Assembly: GCA_029945495.1 (NCBI GenBank)
Contig: JAQSCR010000481.1
Span: 1 to 11,520, forward strand
DNA: 11,520 nt
Reading direction: 5' to 3'
DNA from: Pseudolabrys sp.
Lineage (GTDB): Bacteria; Pseudomonadota; Alphaproteobacteria; Rhizobiales; Xanthobacteraceae
The notes under the pieces were generated by a model. The model saw nothing but the letters and a program-made list of their open reading frames with translations, had not been told where the DNA came from and made no database searches. Positions 6,172 to 11,520 of the stretch are shown piece after piece (position 1 is the first letter of the stretch; each line of letters starts with the position of its first letter). The position numbers were made by a program, and so were the translations under genes.

Positions 6172-7133
6172 CGGGCTCGTGTCCCGGGCGCGGTGCAGCG
6201 TGAGTGTAACGAACGGTGCACCGCAGAACCGGGACCGTTCCAAATTCGGAAATTGGTAAGACCCCGGATCAGCGGCGCATCACGCTGCTGACGCGCGTGC
6301 TGCACCGCGTCCGGGGAAAGGAGCGAACTACACCGGTTGGCGTTGCCACTGACATTGCCGTTGAAGTCCGGACGGTCGGGACGGAAGTTGCTGCCGCTGC
6401 GATGACGGCGGCGGCGGCGGCCGAAACGATCCTGACGATCGCCCTGCTCCTGGCCATTCTGGCCGTTCGCTTCGCCTTGATCGCCGGCAACAACAGGCTG
6501 CGGCTGACCGCCACCGGTGATGAAGGCCGGCAGACCGGTGACTTCCGGCGCGACGTTATTATGAACCGGGCGAGGCTGCTGCTGCGGCTGCTGCTGCGGC
6601 TGATGCTGCGGCCGGCTGTGCTGCGGTTGATCGCGCGGCGGAAACGGCTGCGCGTCGCGCGGCAGGTAAGGCTGCGCCTGCGGTTGTGGCGGCTGCGGTG
6701 CGAAGCCCGGCTCTCCTTGCGCGACGAAAGGCTGCCCATCGTCCTCGCCGTCATCGTAGTTGTCGTCGGCGGCGCCGGTCGGCGTGCCCGGCGTCGGCGC
6801 CGGATTGTTGTAATACGGATTCTGCTGCCGGAACTGTTCCTGCGCGGTGGCGATCAGGCGGAAATAATGTTCGGCGTGCTGGAAGTAATTCTCGGCCGCG
6901 ACCGGGTCGCCGGAGCTCTGCGAGTCGCGCGCCAGCTGCATGTACTTCTCGGCGATATGCGACGCTGTGCCGCGAATTTTGACGTCGGGGCCGTTCGATT
7001 CGTAAACCCGCGTCAGCGGATTCTGGCTCTTGCGGTGATTGTTGTTGTTGTTGCCACCACCACCGCCGCCACCGCCACCGCCACCGCCGCCACCACCGCT
7101 GCGACCACGCATCCGCTTCTGACCGTTTCTCAT
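6084..7133 (-). CDS. DUF4167 domain protein, low-complexity; probable C-terminal frameshift
   Basis: The N-terminus 'MRNGQKRMRGR' and the core at residues 38-101 (NPLTRVYESNGPDVKIRG, then HIAEKYMQLARDSQSSGD and AENYFQHAEHYFRLIA) identify DUF4167, a small alphaproteobacterial family of unknown function. I chose ATG 7133, with AGGGA five bases upstream, because it gives the family's usual start; an ATG six codons upstream is possible. Residues 13-27 are fifteen glycines and 28-32 five asparagines. The middle is Gln/Pro-rich and disordered, and 'RFGRRRRRH' is the basic block that normally lies near the C-terminus, hinting at RNA or ribosome association (inference). After about residue 267 the sequence loses family character, crosses two palindromic elements and overlaps the methyltransferase gene in antisense. 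One extra base near 6333 would put TAG 6328-6330 in frame, so the native end is probably there. Order after prmC is conserved in rhizobia. Confidence 0.85.
   Translation of the reverse strand: MRNGQKRMRGRSGGGGGGGGGGGGGGGNNNNNHRKSQNPLTRVYESNGPDVKIRGTASHIAEKYMQLARDSQSSGDPVAAENYFQHAEHYFRLIATAQEQFRQQNPYYNNPAPTPGTPTGAADDNYDDGEDDGQPFVAQGEPGFAPQPPQPQAQPYLPRDAQPFPPRDQPQHSRPQHQPQQQPQQQPRPVHNNVAPEVTGLPAFITGGGQPQPVVAGDQGEANGQNGQEQGDRQDRFGRRRRRHRSGSNFRPDRPDFNGNVSGNANRCSSLLSPDAVQHARQQRDAPLIRGLTNFRIWNGPGSAVHRSLHSRCTAPGTRARHVPGDGASTGSSAGTRLRLKRRCAGTAR
6181..6235. repeat. 55-bp palindromic intergenic element, copy A
   Basis: Outer arms GTCCCGG (6181-6187) and CCGGGAC (6229-6235) and inner arms GCGGTGCA (6190-6197) and TGCACCGC (6217-6224) are perfect inverted repeats, giving a two-tier hairpin starting 9 bp after the methyltransferase stop. 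It resembles the short palindromic elements dispersed in Bradyrhizobiaceae genomes. It may serve as a bidirectional 3'-end or transcript-stability element between the convergent genes. Confidence 0.75.
6262..6316. repeat. 55-bp palindromic intergenic element, copy B, related to copy A
   Basis: Outer arms CCCCGGA (6262-6268) and TCCGGGG (6310-6316) are perfect. Inner arms GCGGCGCA (6272-6279) and TGCACCGC (6301-6308) pair with one mismatch and nearly match those of copy A. It has the same 55-bp span as copy A, with 26 bp between the copies, so the two appear to be tandem members of one family. Confidence 0.7.
7038..7097 (-). repeat. Trinucleotide tract encoding Gly15-Asn5
   Basis: Fifteen consecutive GGN codons (mixed GGT/GGC) are followed by four AAC codons and one AAT inside the DUF4167 gene, directly after the basic N-terminal segment. 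The (AAC)4 run and mixed GGN run are candidates for replication slippage in multiples of three, which would change linker length without breaking the frame. Confidence 0.85.
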
Positions 7134-7218
7134 GATTTCCCTGTTCGCCAACTTTTGCTTCGCTCTTCCGCGGCCTTGCCGCTTGTTCTAACCGTCCGAG
7201 ACAACACGTCACGTCCTT

Positions 7219-7246
7219 GCGAATTCATCCTTACGCAAATTCATCC
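7219..7246 (-). promoter_or_regulatory. Pair of 12-bp direct repeats, 16-bp spacing, 86-115 bp upstream of the DUF4167 start
   Basis: On the plus strand GCGAATTCATCC (7219-7230) is followed by GCAAATTCATCC (7235-7246), 11 of 12 identical with starts 16 bp apart. Placement upstream of the DUF4167 start suits a two-site operator or part of the leader. No regulator is identified. Confidence 0.35.
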
Positions 7247-7386
7247 ATAAGAATGTCGTCGCGCGGCGCAACCGTTCGGTTGCCCACGCCAATGTCCGAA
7301 CTTGTGCACCTGTTATCGCGATGGCTACAGCAACCCCAAGGCCACGGTTCACATCCGCGGCGTTGCCAACTCGTCACGCGCATCTT

Positions 7387-7414
7387 TCAAGTCTAGAAGA
7401 TCTCAAGTCTAGAA
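7387..7414. repeat. Pair of perfect 12-bp direct repeats, 16-bp spacing
   Basis: TCAAGTCTAGAA occurs at 7387-7398 and again at 7403-7414, identical over 12 bases with starts 16 bp apart, separated by GATC. Each copy contains the palindrome TCTAGA. It lies about 255 bp upstream of the DUF4167 start and could be a regulator binding site or a small local duplication. Confidence 0.5.
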
Positions 7415-7711
7415 AAGCGATGCGCCTAACCGGTGAAGCATCCAACCCGTCTCTGGCGATTTCGTGAGCCGTTTCGTCGGCCGGTCCTGCTACGTTCAAC
7501 CGGCGCGTCGTTCTCGGCTAACTGCTATCGTCCACCTGCAATCGACTTTGCGGTGCTGCCTCGCAGAGCCTCGCGCTCCGGGGTTCGTGGCAGTGCAACC
7601 ATCACGGGTCGATTCCGTGCCAGGAAGCTAGTCGTTTCCGGGCCGTATTCCAAGCGGTTTTTTACCCACCACGCAGCCCTGCGATTTTAGGTGAGGGGCA
7701 ATGCGCCCGGC

Positions 7712-8584
7712 TCATGACTGCGCCGCAGAAGCGCTCAAGGCGCGCGGAATCCCGGCCAAATCGGGGCGCGCCGCCTCAACCGTCAATCCGGACTTGGTAA
7801 ACAGCGCGCTGACGGCCCCCTCCTGGCCGGCGCCTAATTCGACAGTCAGCCGCCCGCCCGGCGCCAATAGAGGCGGCGCCTGCGCGGCGATGGCGCGATA
7901 GGCATCGAGTCCGTCCTTGCCGCCGTCGAGCGCCAGCGCCGGATCGTAGTCGCGCACGTCCGGCTCGAGCGTGGCAATCTCGGCATGCGCGATATAGGGC
8001 GGATTGGAAACGATCAGGTCGAACGGCCCGGTCACGCCGTCGGCGATGTTGCAGACGACGAAGCCGCAGCGCGCCGCCAGGCCGAGCCGCTCGGCATTGG
8101 CGCGGGCAACCGCGATCGCCGCCGGGCTGATATCGGTGGCGATACCGGTAGCGTTGGTCAGTTCGGTCAGCAGCGCGAGCAGCAGGGCGCCCGATCCGGT
8201 GCCGATGTCGAGGATGCGCAGACGCTCCAGCCGCGCGCCGCCGATAAATTCGAGCACGGCTTCCACGATCGTTTCGGTCTCCGGCCGCGGCACCAGCACC
8301 GCGCCGCTGACGTCGAGCGAGAGGCTCCAGAATTCCTTGCGGCCGAGAATGCGCGACACCGGTTCGTGCTGCAGCCGCCGCGCCGCCAGCGCGTCGATCG
8401 CCGCGATGTCGTCGGCGTGCAGCGCACGGTCGCCATTCGTCATCAGCGCGGTGCGGTCGAGGCCGAGCACGTGGCCGATCAGCAGCCGCGCATCGGCGTC
8501 GGGCCCCTCGATGCCCGCTTGCCGCAGCGTTTCGGTCAGGGCCTGCCGTTTTGCCGCGAGGGTTATGCCGGCGGCCGCCGCCAT
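7712..8584 (-). CDS. prmC: Peptide chain release factor N5-glutamine methyltransferase
   Basis: 290 residues from ATG 8584. PrmC methylates the glutamine of the GGQ motif in RF1 and RF2 using S-adenosylmethionine, increasing termination efficiency. The hallmarks are present in order: 'GRKEFW' (81-86), 'VPRPETE' (98-104), the SAM loop 'DIGTGSG' (126-132) and the catalytic 'NPPY' (194-197) that holds the substrate glutamine. The N-terminal 75 residues form the helical domain that contacts the release factor. The ATG shares its A with the TGA stop of prfA (TGATG), so translation is probably coupled; a GTG three bases upstream is an alternative start. The substrate gene prfA lies directly upstream in the same operon. 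Confidence 0.95.
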   Translation of the reverse strand: MAAAAGITLAAKRQALTETLRQAGIEGPDADARLLIGHVLGLDRTALMTNGDRALHADDIAAIDALAARRLQHEPVSRILGRKEFWSLSLDVSGAVLVPRPETETIVEAVLEFIGGARLERLRILDIGTGSGALLLALLTELTNATGIATDISPAAIAVARANAERLGLAARCGFVVCNIADGVTGPFDLIVSNPPYIAHAEIATLEPDVRDYDPALALDGGKDGLDAYRAIAAQAPPLLAPGGRLTVELGAGQEGAVSALFTKSGLTVEAARPDLAGIPRALSASAAQS

Positions 8585-9663
8585 CACGTCGCGCCTTCGG
8601 CCGCCAGCAATTCGGCCTGATGCTCGGTCACTAGCGCGTCGATCAGTTCGTCGACGTCGCCTTCCATCACCGCCGGCAGCTTGTACAGCGTCAGATTGAT
8701 GCGGTGATCGGTGACGCGGCCTTGCGGGTAATTATAGGTGCGGATGCGCTCGGAACGGTCGCCGGAGCCGATCTGGCCCTTGCGCTCGGCGGCGCGCTCG
8801 GCATCGAGCTTGCGGCGCTGGGTGTCGTAGAGCTTGGTGCGCAAATAGGCGAGCGCCTTGGCCTTGTTCTTGTGCTGCGAACGCTCCTCCTGCACAAAAA
8901 CAATCGTCCCTGTCGGAATGTGCGTGATGCGGATCGCCGACTCGGTCTTGTTGACGTGCTGGCCGCCGGCGCCTTGCGCGCGCATGGTGTCGATCTTGAG
9001 GTCGTCGTCGCGGATCTGGATGTCGACGTCCTCCACTTCCGGCAGCACCGCGACGGTCGCCGCCGACGTATGGACGCGGCCTTGCGTTTCGGTGTCGGGC
9101 ACGCGCTGCACGCGGTGCACGCCGGACTCGAACTTCATCTTGGCGAATACGCCGCGGCCGTGCACTTCGGCGATGACTTCCTTGAGCCCGCCTTTGGAGC
9201 CTTCGCTCATCGAAATCACTTCGGTCTTCCAGCCCTGTTTGGCGGCATAGCGCTCGTACATGCGGAACAGGTCGCCGGCGAACAAAGCCGCCTCGTCGCC
9301 GCCGGTGCCGGCGCGGATTTCGAGAATGGCGTCGTGATCGTCCATCGCGTCTTTCGGGATCAGCGCCAGACGGATCTGCTTCTCGAGCGCCTCGTGTCGC
9401 GTGGCGAGCGACTGCTTCTCGGTCTCCGCCATCTTGCGCATCTCGGCGTCGGTCGATGGATCGGCGATCATCGCGTCGAGATCGGCAATCTCGGCGCCGG
9501 TCGCGCGATACGTCTTGATCGCGTCGATGACCGGCCCAAGGTCGGAGAACTCGCGCGACAGCTTGACGTAAGCCTCGGTGCCAAGGCCGCTGCCGAGTTC
9601 GCGTTCGACCATGGCGTGGCGGGAGAGCAGGGCGTCGAGACGGTGTTGTGGAAGCGAAATCAA
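8584..9663 (-). CDS. prfA: Peptide chain release factor 1 (RF1)
   Basis: A complete 359-residue class I release factor recognising UAA and UAG in the ribosomal A site. The peptidyl-tRNA hydrolysis motif GGQ lies at 233-235 (GAGGQHVNKTES), and the codon-recognition tripeptide is Pro189-Asp-Thr191 (RVPDTETQGRVHTSA), of the RF1 P-x-T type and not the RF2 S-P-F type. 'EIRAGTGGDEAALFA' (115-129) is the domain 2 signature. The start is an unusual TTG at 9663, supported by AGGGA eight bases upstream and by the match of 'LPQHRLDALLSRH' to the usual alphaproteobacterial RF1 N-terminus; the first in-frame ATG is codon 18, which would remove that conserved segment. It is followed with a one-base overlap by prmC and preceded by ptsP, 115 bp upstream with a palindromic element between. 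Confidence 0.97.
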   Translation of the reverse strand: MISLPQHRLDALLSRHAMVERELGSGLGTEAYVKLSREFSDLGPVIDAIKTYRATGAEIADLDAMIADPSTDAEMRKMAETEKQSLATRHEALEKQIRLALIPKDAMDDHDAILEIRAGTGGDEAALFAGDLFRMYERYAAKQGWKTEVISMSEGSKGGLKEVIAEVHGRGVFAKMKFESGVHRVQRVPDTETQGRVHTSAATVAVLPEVEDVDIQIRDDDLKIDTMRAQGAGGQHVNKTESAIRITHIPTGTIVFVQEERSQHKNKAKALAYLRTKLYDTQRRKLDAERAAERKGQIGSGDRSERIRTYNYPQGRVTDHRINLTLYKLPAVMEGDVDELIDALVTEHQAELLAAEGAT

Positions 9664-9687
9664 AGCGTCAGTCCCTATTTTATTTTT

Positions 9688-9777
9688 CCGTCATGGCCGG
9701 GCTTGTCCCGGCCATCCACGTCTTCCTTTTCGGTGGACCAAAGACGTGGATGCCCGGCATAAAGCCGGGCATGACGG
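9688..9777. repeat. 90-bp composite palindrome between ptsP and prfA
   Basis: The ends CCGTCATG (9688-9695) and CATGACGG (9770-9777) are perfect terminal inverted repeats. Inside are a left hairpin GGCCGGG-CTTGT-CCCGGCC (9695-9713), a central pair of arms CATCCACGTCTT (9713-9724) and AAGACGTGGATG (9741-9752), and a right hairpin GCCCGGC-ATAAA-GCCGGGC (9752-9770). Folded, it is a multi-branched cruciform. It resembles the dispersed 'CGTCATGGCCGGGCTTGTCCCGGC' intergenic repeats of Bradyrhizobium-type genomes and starts one base before the ptsP stop. Confidence 0.85.
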
Positions 9778-9778
9778 G

Positions 9779-11520
9779 TTACAACGTCAGTCCCTCGGTC
9801 GCGGCGAAATCTTCAAGCGTATGCCGGATCGACACGCTGCCGACCGGTTGCGCGAGTGCCGGCAGCAGGGCTTCCGCGCCCTTTTTGCAGTCCAGTCCAA
9901 GCAGCATCGCCTTCACCGGGCCGACCGACGACGGCGTCAACGACATCGAACGATAGCCGATGATCGCCAGCGCCATCGCGCCGATTGGCTGCGAGGCCAT
10001 TTCGCCGCACAAGGCCACCGGCTTGCCGTGCTTGGCGGCTTTATCGGCGATCTCCTTGAGCACGCGCAGCACCGGCGCCGACAGCGGATCGAAACGCTGC
10101 GACACGCGCGTATTGCCGCGATCGGCGGCATAGAGAAATTGCATCAAATCGTTGGAGCCGACCGACAGGAAATCGACCCGCTCGAGCAGTTCGTCGAGTT
10201 GGAACAGCAGCGACGGCACTTCCAGCATGGTGCCGATATGCACGCGCTCGGGGAGCGAATGGCCATGCTTGCGCAAATGCGTCAACTCGACTTCGACCAG
10301 CGCCTTGGCCTGGTCGAATTCCTCGACGGTGGCGATCATCGGAAACATCACGCGGATTTCGCGACCGCCGCCGGCGCGCAGCAGCGCGCGCACCTGGCTG
10401 CGCAACAGGCCGGGCCGGTCGAGGCCGAGGCGGATCGCGCGCCAGCCGAGCGCCGGGTTTTCCTCCTCGAAGTTACGCAAATAGGGCAGCACCTTGTCGC
10501 CGCCGATATCGAGCGTGCGGAAGGTCACCGGCTTTTTGCCGGCGGCGTCCAGTACGATGCGATAAAGCGCCATCTGCTCGCCGGTGCGCGGCAAAGTCGG
10601 CGCCACCATGAACTGCAATTCGGTGCGGAACAGGCCGATGCCGCTGGCGCCGGTCTCGGCCATATGCGGCAGATCGATGGTGAGGCCGGCATTCATCATC
10701 AGCGAAATGGCGCAGCCGTCTTTGGTGACGCAGGGCTTGTCGCGCGCCGCGCGATATTGCGCCATCCGGCGCGCGCGCAATTTGACGCGCTCGCCGAAGG
10801 CGGCCTCGATGTCCTGCGGCGGCCGCATATGGACAACGCCGGTCGAGCCGTCGACGATGATGGCGTCGCCCTGTTCGACCAGACCGGTGGCGTTGGCGAT
10901 GTCGCCGACAGTCGGAATGCCGAGCGCGCGCGCCACGATCGACACGTGCGAGGTCATGCCGCCTTCTTCGAGCACCAGGCCGCGCAATTTTTTGCGGTCG
11001 TAATCGAGCAGCGCCGCCGGACCCATCGAGCGCGCCACGACGATGGCGTTGTCCGGCAGTTGATCCTTGCGCGGCGCGTGGTCCTGGCCCATCAGCACGC
11101 GCATCAGCCGGTTGGCGAGATCGTCGAGATCGTGCAGCCGGTCGCGCAAGTAGGGATCGGAGGCGCGCAGCATGCGCGCGCGGGTGTCGGACTGCACGCG
11201 TTCGACGCCGGCTTCGGCGGTCAGACCGGTGGTCACCGCCTCACGGATTTTGTGCGCCCAGCCCTGGTCGTAGGAGAACATGCGATAGGCCTCGAGCACG
11301 TCGCGATGCTCGCCGCCGTCGACCACGTCACGGTGCTCGACCAGCCGGTCGAGATCGGCGCGCAAGGTCGCGATCGCCGCTTCCAGCCGCTTGAGTTCCT
11401 TCGGCACGTCGTCGGCGATGACATTGGTGATGACGACGCGCGGTTCATGCAAGACGACATGGCCGAGCGCGATGCCGTCGGACAGCGAGATGCCTTCGAG
11501 GTGGATGGCGTGGCGGGCGG
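9779..11520 (-). CDS. ptsP: Phosphoenolpyruvate-protein phosphotransferase PtsP (enzyme I-Ntr), 5' end beyond the right edge
   Basis: 579 residues are visible; the N-terminus, expected to carry a GAF domain in this family, is outside the window. PtsP starts the nitrogen PTS by transferring phosphate from PEP to NPr and then EIIA-Ntr, linking N/C status to regulation in the cytosol. Visible regions in order: the start of the PEP-utiliser N-domain (EGISLSDGIALGHVVLHEPR), the swivelling phosphohistidine domain with 'GGMTSHVSIVARALG' whose His (codon 10946-10948) is the phosphorylated residue, then the TIM-barrel PEP-binding domain with 'GIGLFRTE', 'FRTLDIGGDK', 'NPALGWRAIR', 'VMFPMIATVEEF', 'SVGSNDLMQFLYAADR' and 'ALCGEMAS', whose Cys (codon 10007-10009) is the acid/base residue. 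The lack of stops up to 11520 and the conserved sequence before the first local start codon show the gene continues rightward. Confident. Confidence 0.96.
   Translation of the reverse strand, partial: ARHAIHLEGISLSDGIALGHVVLHEPRVVITNVIADDVPKELKRLEAAIATLRADLDRLVEHRDVVDGGEHRDVLEAYRMFSYDQGWAHKIREAVTTGLTAEAGVERVQSDTRARMLRASDPYLRDRLHDLDDLANRLMRVLMGQDHAPRKDQLPDNAIVVARSMGPAALLDYDRKKLRGLVLEEGGMTSHVSIVARALGIPTVGDIANATGLVEQGDAIIVDGSTGVVHMRPPQDIEAAFGERVKLRARRMAQYRAARDKPCVTKDGCAISLMMNAGLTIDLPHMAETGASGIGLFRTELQFMVAPTLPRTGEQMALYRIVLDAAGKKPVTFRTLDIGGDKVLPYLRNFEEENPALGWRAIRLGLDRPGLLRSQVRALLRAGGGREIRVMFPMIATVEEFDQAKALVEVELTHLRKHGHSLPERVHIGTMLEVPSLLFQLDELLERVDFLSVGSNDLMQFLYAADRGNTRVSQRFDPLSAPVLRVLKEIADKAAKHGKPVALCGEMASQPIGAMALAIIGYRSMSLTPSSVGPVKAMLLGLDCKKGAEALLPALAQPVGSVSIRHTLEDFAATEGLTL

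Larger units (their letters stand above)
7134..7711. other. Non-coding stretch between prmC and the DUF4167 gene
   Basis: About 580 bp with no supportable gene on either strand; the only longer plus-strand frame (7433-7690) is Arg/Ser-rich with no recognisable domain. It should contain the 3' end of the prmC transcript and the promoter and long leader of the DUF4167 gene. Visible structure: two pairs of 12-bp direct repeats (7219-7246, 7387-7414) and a 16-bp palindrome GCAACCGTTCGGTTGC (7268-7283). No clear terminator follows prmC, and I found no convincing sigma-70 promoter by eye. Confidence 0.5.

Noticed and set aside
6216..7250. Plus-strand 344-codon frame opposite the DUF4167 gene
   Set aside because: Arg/Leu/Val shadow of the Gln/Gly/Asn-rich minus-strand gene, whose conserved core is clear.
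7603..7619. tRNA T-arm-like hairpin CACGG-GTCGATT-CCGTG
   Set aside because: The loop lacks the leading TT, and no acceptor stem or anticodon arm can be built around it on either strand.
7433..7690. Plus-strand 85-codon frame in the prmC-DUF4167 gap
   Set aside because: Arginine-rich composition, no ribosome binding site and no recognisable motif; likely chance.
8704..9762. Plus-strand 352-codon frame opposite prfA
   Set aside because: Shadow of the confident RF1 gene; no domain.

Overview
The window looks like a GC-rich alphaproteobacterial chromosome, most likely Hyphomicrobiales (Bradyrhizobium / Xanthobacteraceae type). The pointers are the minus-strand order ptsP - prfA - prmC - DUF4167, an alphaproteobacterial RF1 with a PDT tripeptide, a Rhizobiales-style autotransporter, and short palindromic intergenic elements of the kind scattered through these genomes. 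The genus is inferred from remembered family patterns; no search was run.

Layout. 1-1449 (minus) is the 5' two thirds of an autotransporter adhesin: signal peptide, about nine beta-helix rungs, and the start of the junction to a beta-barrel lying beyond the left edge. Divergent from it, 1659-2567 (plus) is a YddG-like EamA/DMT exporter, whose 3' end overlaps a convergent DUF985 cupin gene (2521-2943, minus). Upstream of the cupin on the same strand are two closely spaced genes I cannot name: a 109-residue soluble protein (4040-4369) and a four-helix membrane protein (2996-3997). Then come gloB (glyoxalase II, 4539-5306, minus) and a divergent SAM-methyltransferase gene (5437-6171, plus).

From 6084 to the right edge every gene is on the minus strand. 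The DUF4167 gene (7133 downward) has low-complexity Gly/Asn and Gln/Pro tracts, and its reading frame appears to have lost its natural stop, running through two tandem palindromes into antisense of the methyltransferase gene. A non-coding stretch of about 580 bp separates it from prmC. prmC overlaps prfA by one base, so the RF1 methyltransferase is made together with its substrate. ptsP (PTS-Ntr enzyme I) runs off the right edge and is separated from prfA by a 90-bp composite palindrome.

Most of the window is housekeeping: translation termination (prfA, prmC), nitrogen/carbon phosphosignalling (ptsP) and methylglyoxal detoxification (gloB). The less ordinary parts are the unnamed gene pair at 2996-4369, the palindromic elements, two pairs of direct repeats at 16-bp spacing upstream of the DUF4167 gene, and two probable single-base frame disruptions (autotransporter 5' end, DUF4167 3' end). 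I saw no CRISPR array, tRNA, rRNA, transposase or clear new defence system.
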